Of a DNA stretch of 13,254 nt, positions 1 to 8,004 are shown one piece after another. Made by a program: the position numbers and the translations under genes. This DNA comes from Myxococcales bacterium (GTDB lineage: Bacteria; Myxococcota; Myxococcia; Myxococcales; Myxococcaceae): contig PMBV01000371.1 of assembly GCA_003153055.1 (NCBI GenBank), positions 1-13,254 on the forward strand, written 5' to 3'. The notes below the pieces were generated by a model. The model was not told where the DNA came from. It was given only the letters and a program-made list of their open reading frames with translations, and did not search any database. The number at the start of each line of letters is the position of its first letter. Positions within the stretch are counted from its first letter, which is position 1.

Positions 1-95
1 CCAGCGCCACCTCCCGCCCAGCCTCCACCAGCGCCACCGCCCGCCCAGCCTCCGCCAGCGCCGCCACCCGTCCAGCCTCCGCCAGCGCCACCGCC
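1..95 (-). repeat. 27-bp in-frame tandem repeat (GGGAGGGWx)
   Basis: About three and a half copies of a 27-bp unit, read on the minus strand as GGC GGT GGC GCT GGC GGA GGC TGG followed by GCG or ACG. Copies differ by a few mostly synonymous bases, plus one Ala-to-Thr change. The unit lies inside the lipoprotein frame and continues past the left edge, so the true copy number is not visible. Repeats like this can vary by slippage without shifting the frame. Confidence 0.85.
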
Positions 96-263
96 CGACC
101 CATCTGCCATCACGCAGAACAGATAGTGCGGGTCGCAGACCTGCGCGGAGGGGCAGTCACCATCGGTCTTGCAATGCTTCAGCGGCCCCCAGCACCCTGC
201 CGCCATCGAAGAAACTGCCAACAAAACACCAAGATTGAGCCTCACCCGAATTCCCTTTCGCAT
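1..263 (-). CDS. Cys-rich lipoprotein with Gly/Trp repeats, partial
   Basis: Minus-strand open frame from ATG at 263 running off the left edge, with 87 codons visible and no stop. Residues 1-23 form a lipoprotein signal peptide: basic MRKGIRVR, a hydrophobic LGVLLAVSS stretch, and lipobox AAGC with the lipidated Cys at 24. Cysteines at 31, 37, 43 and 50 sit in a CxxDxDCP...VCD...FC arrangement that I associate with small surface proteins of myxobacteria. From residue 57 the chain consists of nine-residue units GGGAGGGW(A/T), a flexible linker that probably precedes a domain outside the window. The Shine-Dalgarno is weak (AGG about 6 bases upstream). The frame is trusted because signal peptide, lipobox, Cys pattern and in-frame repeat all agree. 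The function is unknown. Confidence 0.8.
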   Translation of the reverse strand, partial: MRKGIRVRLNLGVLLAVSSMAAGCWGPLKHCKTDGDCPSAQVCDPHYLFCVMADGSGGGAGGGWTGGGAGGGWAGGGAGGGWAGGGA

Positions 264-590
264 CGACCTACAGCGACCGGCCGCTGCTTAGCTGCCGAAT
301 CACCGAGGACGCAACAACCTCCGTCGCTGATGTCCGTACTGAGGGCGACCAAGAGGGCTGTGCCTCCTGCTCCTTCGCTGTTGTCGCCTTGCATCACCTA
401 CGGGGGCGCCACCGAGCAGCATCCGGGCCAGCACCAAATCCCGATGAAACCAAGGGGATGGCTCACGCGAAGCACTTTCGGAGTCCAGCTCGGCGGACGT
501 TCAGTCCGCGGCTGCGGACGGTCGGCACGGCCAGGCGCGCCGACGCATTTCAACGAGCCGGTACCTCCCAGGCCAGGCCGGCCGAGTCAG
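264..590. other. Gene-poor stretch between lipoprotein and chemoreceptor
   Basis: 327 bases without a convincing gene. It should hold the promoter of the minus-strand lipoprotein and the 3' end of the chemoreceptor transcript. I see no good sigma-70 promoter, although a TTGTTG hexamer on the minus strand near 312-317 is a weak -35 candidate. The only clear structure is the set of alternating complementary hexamers at 493-519. A 50-codon minus-strand frame (242-394) was judged unlikely to be real. Confidence 0.5.
493..519. terminator. Alternating hairpins downstream of chemoreceptor gene
   Basis: Three six-base blocks alternate as GCGGAC (493-498), GTCCGC (504-509) and GCGGAC (514-519), separated by spacers of 5 and 4 bases. 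The middle block can pair perfectly with either flank, giving two mutually exclusive stem-loops. They lie about 70 bases downstream of the chemoreceptor stop codon on its strand, so a termination or 3'-end role is possible. No T-run follows, so a classical rho-independent terminator is not shown. Confidence 0.3.
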
Positions 591-2237
591 TCAGTTGGCC
601 CGCGGGCGCACTTCACCGCGACGCTTCGGCAGCACCAGCGGCTCCTCGAAGCTCGGCTCGCTCGCCGGCAACTTGTCAGGCGCCGACGTCCGCAGCTCTC
701 CCACGTCGACCACGAACCGCCGGGTCAACGCATCAAGCTGGTGCGACTGCGTCTTCAGCACCTCCGACATTCCAGACAACTGCTCACTCTCCGCCGCGTT
801 GCGCTGGGTGACGGTGCTGATAGTCGACAGCTCCCGGGTCACCGAACCAATAGCGTCGACCTGACCCTGGAAGCTCTGGGTCATGGCATCGACCAACTTC
901 GTCAGGTGCGCGGTCGCTACCCCAATCTCCTGAAACGCCTCCTCCGAGTCCTTCGCCAGCGCCTCGCCGGCCTTCACCTTGGCGATGGTGTCAGCCACCA
1001 GGCTTCGAACCTCCCGGGCTGACTCCGCGCTCCGCTGGGCGAGCGTGCGCACCTCATTGGCCACCACCGCGAAGCCTCTCCCGGCCTCTCCTGCCCGGGC
1101 CGCCTCCACCGCCGCGTTCAGCGCCACGATGTTCGTCTGGAACGCGAACTCATCGATGACCGAGATGATCTGCTGCACCTTCCGCGAGGCCGCGCTGATC
1201 GCCGCCATCGACTCCCTCGACTTCAACATCACATCGGCCCCACTCCGCGCGTGGTTCTGCGTCTGCAGTGCCGACGTCGACGCCTGCGAGGCCTGCGACG
1301 AATTCTCCCGCACCTTCGTCGACAGCCCGTCGAGGTCGGTCACGGTGCGCGACACCAGGTCGGCCTGCCGCTGCGCACCCTCCGCCACCTCCGCCGTCGA
1401 CTCGGCCAGCCGGAGCGACGCCGAGCCCACTTCAGCCGACGACTGGCGCAGCTGGGTCAGCATCCCGCGCCCGGTTTGAACCGTCGCGTTGAGCGACTCC
1501 TCGAGCTCACCCAGCTCGTCGCGGGCCGACACCTTCACCTCGACCGTGTAGTCGCCCTCCGCCACTCGCCTCAAGGCCGCGCCCAATTCGCTCATGCGCC
1601 GCACGATGCGGTTCGAGATGAGCCACCCGAAGAAGAGGCTCAAGGCGATGGCTCCCGCGCCCACTCCGAGCAGCGTCGTCTTCGTCGCGCGCACCGTTCG
1701 GGCGGCCTGTGCTTCCTGTCGCTTGGTGCGCTCCTGGGCCAGCGCCACCACTTGATCGATGGACGCTCGATGGAGGGCGAACAACGGCTTGAGCTCGACG
1801 CGCAGAACCTCGGCGGCCTTGGCTTGATCCCCCGCGGCCAACACCGGGAGGTACCCTTGGTCGACCGCCGCGAAGTACTGCTCGGCCTCCCTGTCAGCCT
1901 TCTCCACGGCCGCCTTGAGCTCTCCGGGCTCCAGGGCCTGAAGCCAGAATTCCCTCCGCTCGCGGAAGTCTTTCTGCAGCGCGCGCCAATGGGCCACCGC
2001 TGCCTCGCGGGCGTTGGCGTCGCGGTTGATGGCGAGATCCAACACCAGCGCGTGGGCCTCGAGAACGAACGCCGGCGGTGGCAGCACGTCTGCGATGAGG
2101 TCTTTCGTCTCCAGCACCGGCCGGTACACCGAGTCCTCCGCGCGCTCCGCCTGGCTCTTCCAGGACAGCGCGACGAAGCCTCCAAACACGACCGCGAACG
2201 AGCCGATGAGAGCGAGCAACTGTGTCCTGATGCGCAT
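591..2237 (-). CDS. Methyl-accepting chemotaxis protein (4HB-type sensor)
   Basis: 548-residue transmembrane chemoreceptor that would relay a periplasmic signal to CheW/CheA. Order: TM1 at about 7-26, a helical periplasmic sensor (about 27-187, four-helix-bundle-like, many Ala/Glu/Arg), TM2 at about 188-208, HAMP at about 209-260, and a cytoplasmic coiled-coil signalling domain at about 265-510. The conserved hairpin tip is plain: the EFAFQTNIVALNAAVEAARA region (363-382), then GEAGRGFAVVANEVRTLAQR. The C-terminus is Pro/Arg/Glu-rich and has no NWETF-like CheR-tethering pentapeptide. The open frame extends upstream to 2570, but there it runs antisense-like over the MBL gene. ATG 2237 has GAGG 7 bases upstream and begins directly with basic MRIR and TM1. 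No che genes are nearby, so the ligand and partner array are unknown. Confidence 0.93.
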   Translation of the reverse strand: MRIRTQLLALIGSFAVVFGGFVALSWKSQAERAEDSVYRPVLETKDLIADVLPPPAFVLEAHALVLDLAINRDANAREAAVAHWRALQKDFRERREFWLQALEPGELKAAVEKADREAEQYFAAVDQGYLPVLAAGDQAKAAEVLRVELKPLFALHRASIDQVVALAQERTKRQEAQAARTVRATKTTLLGVGAGAIALSLFFGWLISNRIVRRMSELGAALRRVAEGDYTVEVKVSARDELGELEESLNATVQTGRGMLTQLRQSSAEVGSASLRLAESTAEVAEGAQRQADLVSRTVTDLDGLSTKVRENSSQASQASTSALQTQNHARSGADVMLKSRESMAAISAASRKVQQIISVIDEFAFQTNIVALNAAVEAARAGEAGRGFAVVANEVRTLAQRSAESAREVRSLVADTIAKVKAGEALAKDSEEAFQEIGVATAHLTKLVDAMTQSFQGQVDAIGSVTRELSTISTVTQRNAAESEQLSGMSEVLKTQSHQLDALTRRFVVDVGELRTSAPDKLPASEPSFEEPLVLPKRRGEVRPRAN

Positions 2238-2320
2238 GGAGGTACCCTCGGCCCCCAAATCTGCAAATCGAGGGCCGCCATGGGCTGCTCTGGAAGTCCG
2301 AGGTCCTACCTTTCCCCGGC

Positions 2321-2339
2321 CTGGGTCTGCCCAGACCAG
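2321..2339 (-). terminator. Hairpin just after the MBL hydrolase stop
   Basis: CTGGGTCTG and CAGACCAG can pair around a 2-base loop, giving 8 base pairs with one bulged G. The structure begins about 8 bases after the MBL hydrolase stop codon on the minus strand and precedes the chemoreceptor gene. There is no T-run, so it may be a weak or rho-assisted terminator or only an mRNA 3' structure. Confidence 0.3.
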
Positions 2340-2347
2340 CCCCTGTG

Positions 2348-3271
2348 TCAGCTCGGCGCCAGGCGCCGACCCACCACGAAAGCCAGGCCCTGGGCGTTGA
2401 GTGTCAAGTCCATCTCGAGAATGGCCTTTTCCTCGGGGCCGAGAACGAGGCCGACCTCGGACGCCCGGTGCTCGAACTGCTGGGCCAGTCGCTCCCTGAG
2501 GAAGGTCTCGGCTTCCACTCGCCCGGCGAGCACGCACTCCTCGACGGCGGCTTGGGAGGAGTCGATCCACCGCCGGAGCTGGTCGGCGATGCGCTCCTTA
2601 TCCTCGTACTCGCCGAAGTGCGTGAGGCACACCGAGCGGGTCTGGAGCGCGAGGATTCGCCCGATGGACGCGTGGGCCTCCTGGGCATCGAAGTCGATGG
2701 GGCTCGTCGAGGGGAAGGCGAAGCGGCCGGCGCGCTGCAGCGCGGGGAAGACGAGCCCGAAGGCGTCTCCAGTGAAGACCGTGTCGTGGGCCTCGTCGTG
2801 CACGACGAAGTGGTGCTTGGCGTGCCCCGCCGTGTGGAGGAAGCGCAGGCTGGCCTTCCCCAGGGCCAGCGCCTCACCGTCGGCGACCTCGCGCACTCTG
2901 GCTTCGGCCACCGGAGCGATGGTGCCGTACAGCGCCGCGAAGGCCTCGGCGCCGTAGACTCGCACCGCGCTGGCCACCAGCCGAGAAGGGTCGACCAGGT
3001 TCCGCTTGGCTCGAGGGTGGCAGACGAGCATCGCGTTGGGGCAGGCCGCCAGCACCGCGGAGGCTCCCGAGGCGTGATCCAAGTGCGCGTGGGTGACGAT
3101 GACGTAGCGCACATCGTCTGGCGAGAGCCGATGCTCCTCGAGCGCTTCGAGCAACCTCGGCAGCGCGTGCACCGTATTGGTCTCGATGAAGGCCGCCTCC
3201 CCGGCGTCCACGCGGAGGTACACCGCCGCCGCTTGAGGCCTCACATATTCAGTGTCGATGGTGACGAGCAT
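2348..3271 (-). CDS. MBL-fold metallohydrolase
   Basis: 307-residue metallo-beta-lactamase-fold hydrolase, predicted cytoplasmic (no signal peptide). The full set of metal ligands is visible: THAHLDH at 60-66 (H61, H63, D65, H66), H150 in TAGH, D169 in FTGDA, and H218 in LTHFG, so it should bind two metal ions. The N-terminus (MLVTIDTEYVRP, then AAAVYLRVDAGEAAFIET) has the usual first strands of the fold and supports ATG 3271. That start has no Shine-Dalgarno, only a pyrimidine-rich stretch, so the message may be leaderless or poorly translated. About 85 residues follow the last ligand as a helical C-terminal extension. The substrate cannot be told from sequence; glyoxalase II, ETHE1 and other thioester or phosphoester hydrolases share the fold. 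It is divergent from the spermidine-synthase-like gene, whose possible ATG start lies only 13 bases away. Confidence 0.9.
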   Translation of the reverse strand: MLVTIDTEYVRPQAAAVYLRVDAGEAAFIETNTVHALPRLLEALEEHRLSPDDVRYVIVTHAHLDHASGASAVLAACPNAMLVCHPRAKRNLVDPSRLVASAVRVYGAEAFAALYGTIAPVAEARVREVADGEALALGKASLRFLHTAGHAKHHFVVHDEAHDTVFTGDAFGLVFPALQRAGRFAFPSTSPIDFDAQEAHASIGRILALQTRSVCLTHFGEYEDKERIADQLRRWIDSSQAAVEECVLAGRVEAETFLRERLAQQFEHRASEVGLVLGPEEKAILEMDLTLNAQGLAFVVGRRLAPS

Positions 3272-3347
3272 GGGGGAGCGGAGAATGTCACGGCGGAGGC
3301 TCCCGCGCCTTTCAATCGCCCGTCCGAGCCGCTACACCGAGGGCCCG

Positions 3348-4847
3348 GTGAAGCGCTCACTCCTCTTTGTCACCGTGCTCGTCATCGCCACCTGCGGCCT
3401 GGTGTACGAGCTCGTCGTCGGCACGCTCGCCAGCTACCTGCTCGGCGACAGCGTCACCCAGTTCTCCACGGTCATCGGCGTCTACCTCTTCGCCCTCGGC
3501 ATCGGGGCCTGGCTCTCGCGCTTCGTCGACAAAGGCGTGGCCCAGCGCTTCGTTGAGATTGAGCTCGCCGTGGCGGTGGCGGGGGGCTTCTCGGCGCCCT
3601 TCCTCTTCGCCACCTTCGCGGCCGGCGCGGCCTTTCGGGTCGCCCTCTACGCCGTGGTGCTGGTGGTCGGCTCGCTGGTGGGCCTCGAGATTCCCCTGCT
3701 GCTGCGGCTACTCAAAGACCAGCTCCAGTTCAAAGACCTGGTCTCGCGCGTCCTCACCTTCGACTACCTGGGCTCGCTGGCCGCGTCGCTCCTGTTCCCC
3801 ATCGTGCTGGTCCCCAAGCTGGGCCTGGTTCGCACCTCGCTTCTCTTCGGCCTCACCAACGCCTTGGTCGGCCTGTGGAGCACCTGGCTGTTGGCCGAGG
3901 TGCTGCCCAACGTGACGCGGCTCAGAGCGCGGGCGGTGGCGGTGGCGGCGCTGCTCACGGCTGGCTTGTTCGCCGGCGACTGGATGACGTCGCTCTTCGA
4001 GGAGCAGCTCTACACCGAAGAAGTCGTCCACACCGAGCAGACGCCGTACCAGCGCATCGTGGTGACGCGCACCCACCGGGGCTTCTCGCTGTTCCTCAAC
4101 GGGCATCTCCAGTTCTCCTCGGTGGACGAGTACCGGTACCATGAGGCGCTGGTGCACCCGGCGTTCCGGGCGGCCGAGCGGCGCGCGCGGGTGCTCATCC
4201 TCGGAGGCGGTGACGGGCTGGCGGCTCGCGAGGTGCTCAAGTACCCCGAGGTCGAGTCAGTGACGCTGGTGGACCTCGATGGAGCGATGACCAAGCTGGC
4301 CGTCTCGTCGGAGGAGCTGGCCCGGCTCAACGGCCATTCGCTCCAGAACCCCAAGGTGCGGGTGGTGAACGACGACGCCATGCAGTGGCTCGCCGAGGAG
4401 AAGGGTGCCTTCGATGTCGTCATCGTCGACTTCCCCGACCCGAACTCGTTCTCGCTGGGCAAGCTGTACACCACCCGCTTCTACGCCCTGCTCAAGGCCC
4501 ACCTCACTCCGGGAGCCATCGCTGTCATCCAGTCAACCTCGCCGCTCTTCGCCCGGCAGAGCTACTGGTGCATCGACGCGACGCTCCGGGCCGCGGGCTT
4601 CACCACTCAGCCGTACCACGTGTGGGTGCCGTCCTTCGGCGAGTGGGGCTATGTGCTCGCCGCGCAGGGTCCGGTGACGCCCCGGCACCCGCTGCCCGAG
4701 GGCCTGCGATTCCTGTCTGAGGAGACGATGGATGCGTTGACCAGCTTCCCCAAGGACATGGATCAGGTGCCCGCTCAGGTGAACCGGCTCAACAACCAGG
4801 TGCTGGTGCACTACTACGAGGACGAGTGGAGGAAGTGGAACGACTGA
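3348..4847 (+). CDS. Membrane-anchored spermidine synthase-like protein
   Basis: About 499 residues from GTG 3348. The N-terminal half is a multi-helix membrane domain (roughly residues 4-210, about six to seven segments, starting SLLFVTVLVIATCGLVYEL). The C-terminal half is a spermidine-synthase/SAM-type Rossmann domain: LNGHLQFSSVDEYRYHEALV (250-269), GGGDG at 286-290 (nucleoside binding), VDLD at 308-311, NDDA at 341-344, and VDFPDPNS with acidic D361 and D364 where aminopropyltransferases carry the catalytic Asp. This is the architecture of predicted spermidine synthases with an N-terminal membrane domain (COG4262-like), so aminopropyl transfer from decarboxylated SAM to putrescine is likely but untested. 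GTG 3348 has GAGG 5 bases upstream and places the first helix at the N-terminus. ATG 3285 also has a good Shine-Dalgarno (GGGGGAG, 6 bases) and would add 21 basic residues. The 3' end overlaps the convergent gene by 34 bases. Confidence 0.9.
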   Translation: MKRSLLFVTVLVIATCGLVYELVVGTLASYLLGDSVTQFSTVIGVYLFALGIGAWLSRFVDKGVAQRFVEIELAVAVAGGFSAPFLFATFAAGAAFRVALYAVVLVVGSLVGLEIPLLLRLLKDQLQFKDLVSRVLTFDYLGSLAASLLFPIVLVPKLGLVRTSLLFGLTNALVGLWSTWLLAEVLPNVTRLRARAVAVAALLTAGLFAGDWMTSLFEEQLYTEEVVHTEQTPYQRIVVTRTHRGFSLFLNGHLQFSSVDEYRYHEALVHPAFRAAERRARVLILGGGDGLAAREVLKYPEVESVTLVDLDGAMTKLAVSSEELARLNGHSLQNPKVRVVNDDAMQWLAEEKGAFDVVIVDFPDPNSFSLGKLYTTRFYALLKAHLTPGAIAVIQSTSPLFARQSYWCIDATLRAAGFTTQPYHVWVPSFGEWGYVLAAQGPVTPRHPLPEGLRFLSEETMDALTSFPKDMDQVPAQVNRLNNQVLVHYYEDEWRKWND

Positions 4848-6040
4848 GTGCCCCTGGAACTCCGGCGCCGGAGCCAGAGGAGCCCCGCGATGAGCCAGGG
4901 TGCGGCGCCGGTGCTGCAGCCACAGCCCGGAGTGGCGGAGGCCCGCGGGCACTGTGCTGGTTCACAGGTGCCGGCGTCGGTGACCACGCCAGCGTCGAGC
5001 CAGTCGCCTCCGTCGGTCACCACGCCCCCGACCGCTCCGCCGTCGGCCATGCTGCCCGCGTCGTCGGCCGTGGCGGTGCCGGCATCGAGAGCACTGTCGG
5101 GGGTCGGTGGACCACCGTCGGCCGTTGTGGGGCCACCGTCCTCGTTCGAGCTCCCTCCGGCGTCGGAACCGGTGGCGCCCGCATCGTCACCGTCGGAGGG
5201 TGCACCCCCGTCGACCTCCATTCCGGCGTCGTCGGGCGGAGCCGCGCCGCCATCGCAGGAGGTCGGCCCTCGTCCCCTTGGGTAGATGGCGCACAGGCCC
5301 ATCAAGGTGCCTGGGTCGACGGTCCTTCGCGAGAGCTCGCCGAGGTTCGACACCGAATGCATCGTCGAGGTGGAGCTGGGGAGGAAGCCGAGGCCAACTC
5401 CGATGCCGAGCATTGGCATGACATGGTCGCGGAGGTCGATGGCCACGCACGCCGAGTTGATGTTCCCGGGCTGACAGATCGGCGAATCGACCGTCGTGAA
5501 GAGGAAGCCGGAGGAGTTGAGCTCGATGTCGGCGTCGAGGATTTTCCCAGTGCTCGGGTTGTAGCTCACCGTCGGCACCGCGATGAGCGCGCGTGAGAAC
5601 TGCCAGCAGTCGTGCACGTTGCCGCACGCATCATCCTGCCAGCATGGGTCCGAATATGGGACCACGTCGGAGCACGCCCTCGTTCGAAACAGGATGACGT
5701 TCTGATTGAATCCGCCGTCGGGGGATATGCCGACCCATCGGCTCGACGATTGGCCTCCGAGGCTGAACGTGAAGTCGCTGCAAGAGCTGGCCGCCGCCGC
5801 CCAGGTGTCGACCGACGTCGAGATGGCCGCGAGCTCGGCCGCGGTCGCCGTGGAGTCCACCCAGACGCGGAGCTCGTCCCCGCGCCAGAAGAGGCACATT
5901 CCCTCACCGGTGGTTTGGCGGGCGAACGGTTGCCCCAGGGCCTCGGCGCCGAGCAGGAGCCAGAGGGACGCCCAGCGCACGATGGGCCACCGTCGCCGGC
6001 TTCTCGGTGAAGCAGCCTGAGGTCGTGCCATCGGCACCAT
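4814..6040 (-). CDS. Matrixin-like exported protein, zinc site lost, MYXO-CTERM
   Basis: 408 residues. An Arg-rich N-terminus and hydrophobic WASLWLLLGAEALG form a signal peptide (about 1-36). Residues about 45-255 resemble matrixin-type metalloproteases of myxobacteria: W/Cys-rich body, ADIELNSSGF at 170-179, STM turn at 225-227, and DPGTLMGLCAIYP at 242-254. Where the family carries THExxHxxGLxH the protein reads MPMLGIGVGLGF (208-219). His-Glu become P209-M210, the second His becomes I213 and the third becomes F219, while the surrounding Gly-Leu framework is kept. Zinc hydrolysis is therefore not expected. Residues about 262-358 are an Asp/Gly/Ala-rich linker, followed by PGCGC (371-375), a hydrophobic helix and RRR, a MYXO-CTERM sorting tail for cell-surface anchoring. 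ATG 6040 has GGTAG close upstream; ATG 6031 is an alternative. Confidence 0.88.
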   Translation of the reverse strand: MVPMARPQAASPRSRRRWPIVRWASLWLLLGAEALGQPFARQTTGEGMCLFWRGDELRVWVDSTATAAELAAISTSVDTWAAAASSCSDFTFSLGGQSSSRWVGISPDGGFNQNVILFRTRACSDVVPYSDPCWQDDACGNVHDCWQFSRALIAVPTVSYNPSTGKILDADIELNSSGFLFTTVDSPICQPGNINSACVAIDLRDHVMPMLGIGVGLGFLPSSTSTMHSVSNLGELSRRTVDPGTLMGLCAIYPRGRGPTSCDGGAAPPDDAGMEVDGGAPSDGDDAGATGSDAGGSSNEDGGPTTADGGPPTPDSALDAGTATADDAGSMADGGAVGGVVTDGGDWLDAGVVTDAGTCEPAQCPRASATPGCGCSTGAAPWLIAGLLWLRRRSSRGTQSFHFLHSSS

Positions 6041-6103
6041 CTACCACGTGAGCCATTGGCGCCAACCTCGGCTTGGGTTGGTCGAGCATCGAGTGGGGAA
6101 AAA

Positions 6104-6120
6104 TGGACACGGGTTGTCCA
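6104..6120. promoter_or_regulatory. Inverted repeat TGGACA-N5-TGTCCA in divergent intergenic region
   Basis: Perfect 6-bp arms around a 5-base centre (CGGGT), flanked by an A-run on the left and AAATTTT on the right, unusually AT-rich for this DNA. It sits in the 221-base gap between the divergent matrixin-like and histidine kinase genes, 64 bases upstream of the former and 142 upstream of the latter. Size and symmetry fit a dimeric regulator's operator. No clear -10/-35 pair could be assigned to either gene. Confidence 0.35.
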
Positions 6121-6261
6121 AATTTTCGATCTCGATCCGAGAGTGGCGGTCTCTCAGCGCCGCGCCTCCAGGAGCCCAGGCGCGTGAGTGTCGGTCCGCA
6201 CCGCACGTACGGGGCACGAGGCACACCTGCATCCCCCCAGTGACGTCGCTAGCCTTATGGC

Positions 6262-7998
6262 ATGGGTGCTGCCCGCCAGTTCATCAGGCTCCGCGACGCC
6301 TTCTTGCCGCCCGGGCTGGGCGGTGATGACCCCGCGACGCAGACCCCGCGGCGTCGGGCCCAGCGCTTCATCGCCATCTTGTTGGTGCTCGGCGCCGGCT
6401 CGTTCGCGTCGGCAGTCGGGCAGCTCGTCCTCGGGTTGTGGGTCTCTGCCGTCGCCGCGATGGTGGGCGTCGCACTGGGGCTGCTGGGGCTCGAGATGCT
6501 CCGACGGGGGGTCTCGTATCAGCCTCTGGTGGCGGTGTTCCTCTCGCTGACGGGTGCCCTCGGCGCGGCCATGGCGGTGGCGGCGGGCCATGACGGCATC
6601 ATCTCGCTGTTCTGGCTCACGATGGCTCCGCCTCTGGCCCAGTCGCTGGCCGGCCGGCGACTCGCGTTGATCGTGCTCGTCCTCGACGCCCTGCTCATGT
6701 CGGCGAGCATGTTCGTGATGTACCTCGTCGACTACCCGCCCCTGTTCGATTCGCACCACATCGTCGGCGCCCACCTGGTGTCGTTGCTCGGGGTGCTGGC
6801 GATGTTCTACGCGCTGACCCACGCCTACGAGCGCCAGACCGAAGGCGACATCGCCAAGCTCGAGGCCAACAACGCCGAGCTCGCCCGGGCCCGCGCCGCA
6901 GCCGACCGCGCCAGCCGAGCGAAGAGCGAGTTCCTGGCGACGATGAGCCATGAGATTCGCACGCCGATGAACGGTGTCTTGGGCATGACCAGCGTGATGC
7001 TGGGGGAGCGGAGCCTACCGACGGTCGTGCGAGAGGGCCTCGAGACGATTCACCAGAGCGGCACCACCTTGATGGCGGTGCTCAACGACATCCTCGACTT
7101 CTCGAAGATCGAATCGGGGCGCCTCGAGCTCGAGCGAGCTCCGGTGGACCTGCGCGCCGAGCTGGCCGCGGTCTCCGAGCTCCTCGAGCGGCTGGCGCTG
7201 GAGCACGGCGATGAGCTCTTCCTCACCGTCGACGACGATGTCCCCGCGTGGGTGATGGGCGACGCCGTGCGGCTGCGGCAAGTGGCGCTGAACCTCGTCT
7301 CCAACGCTCTCAAGTTCACCGACCATGGAACCGTACGGCTGCGCCTGTGCCGGGTTGGTGCGTCGCTGCGATTCGAGGTGACCGACACGGGCATCGGCAT
7401 GACCGACGAGGTCATCGCCAAGCTCTTCGCGCCGTTCACCCAAGCCGACGCCTCGACGACCCGGCGCTTCGGCGGCACGGGCCTGGGCTTGGCCATCGTG
7501 CGCCGGCTGGTGGAGGCCATGGGAGGCACGGTGACGGCGACCAGCTCAGTGGGGCAGGGGAGCTGCTTCACCGTGTCGCTGCCCGTCGAGGAGGCGCAAG
7601 CGCCGCCCAGTGAGCCGGCGCCGCTCGAGGGCCCCACGCGGCAGCTGCGGGTGCTCGTCGCAGAGGACAACCCCGTCAATCAACGGGTCGCGCTCCGGTT
7701 GCTGCAACAGCTCGGGCACGAGGTCGTCCTGGCGGCCAACGGAGCCGAGGCCATCGAGCACCTCGACAGCGGGGTGTTCGACGTGGTGCTGATGGACTGC
7801 CACATGCCGGTGATGGATGGGTTCGAGGCGACCAGGGTGGTCCGCCAGCGCAGCGATGGCCATGTGCCCATCTTCGCGTTGACCGCGTCGTCGTTGCCCG
7901 AGGAGCGGCGCCACTGTCTCGAGTGTGGGATGGACGAGGTGCTCACCAAGCCGGTGCGTCGAGATGACCTCCGGCAGGCGCTCGGCCGGTTGGGTTGA
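6262..7998 (+). CDS. Membrane hybrid sensor histidine kinase
   Basis: 578-residue hybrid kinase. The membrane part (about 36-188) has five or six hydrophobic segments and matches no sensor family I can name. A short coiled coil follows (about 190-222). HisKA has the phosphoacceptor H230 in [12 protein letters not shown]. The ATPase domain shows an N-box ([10 protein letters not shown], 343-352), G1 DTGIGM (375-380) and G2 GGTGLGL (404-410). A C-terminal receiver (about 461-578) has acidic E467/D468, phosphoacceptor D512 in [12 protein letters not shown], and K563. The phosphate probably passes from H230 to D512 and on to an Hpt protein or response regulator, neither of which is encoded here. 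An in-frame TAG at 6250 makes ATG 6262 the first possible start. It lacks a Shine-Dalgarno. Only 6 bases separate its stop from the end of the convergent Cys-rich gene. Confidence 0.94.
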   Translation: MGAARQFIRLRDAFLPPGLGGDDPATQTPRRRAQRFIAILLVLGAGSFASAVGQLVLGLWVSAVAAMVGVALGLLGLEMLRRGVSYQPLVAVFLSLTGALGAAMAVAAGHDGIISLFWLTMAPPLAQSLAGRRLALIVLVLDALLMSASMFVMYLVDYPPLFDSHHIVGAHLVSLLGVLAMFYALTHAYERQTEGDIAKLEANNAELARARAAADRASRAKSEFLATMSHEIRTPMNGVLGMTSVMLGERSLPTVVREGLETIHQSGTTLMAVLNDILDFSKIESGRLELERAPVDLRAELAAVSELLERLALEHGDELFLTVDDDVPAWVMGDAVRLRQVALNLVSNALKFTDHGTVRLRLCRVGASLRFEVTDTGIGMTDEVIAKLFAPFTQADASTTRRFGGTGLGLAIVRRLVEAMGGTVTATSSVGQGSCFTVSLPVEEAQAPPSEPAPLEGPTRQLRVLVAEDNPVNQRVALRLLQQLGHEVVLAANGAEAIEHLDSGVFDVVLMDCHMPVMDGFEATRVVRQRSDGHVPIFALTASSLPEERRHCLECGMDEVLTKPVRRDDLRQALGRLG

Positions 7999-8004
7999 GC
8001 GACG

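Noticed and set aside
1..95. Repeats at the left edge as a CRISPR or intergenic array
   Set aside because: Units are contiguous 27-mers without spacers and stay in frame with the lipoprotein.
242..394. 50-codon minus-strand frame with a DISDGG stretch resembling the DxSxxG box of PilZ domains
   Set aside because: Too short for PilZ, no RxxxR motif in any upstream frame, an in-frame stop just before it, and it overlaps the better-supported lipoprotein start.
126..1022. Long plus-strand frame over the lipoprotein and chemoreceptor 3' end
   Set aside because: Arg/Pro/His-rich composition typical of antisense frames in GC-rich DNA; it overlaps recognisable minus-strand genes and has no domain.
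2238..2570. N-terminal extension of the chemoreceptor to ATG 2570
   Set aside because: The added 111 residues are Arg/Gly/Pro-rich, overlap the MBL gene in another frame and would place TM1 far from the N-terminus; ATG 2237 has a Shine-Dalgarno.
1251..2957. 568-codon plus-strand frame antisense to the chemoreceptor and MBL genes
   Set aside because: No recognisable motif, and it covers two clear genes on the other strand; a compositional shadow.
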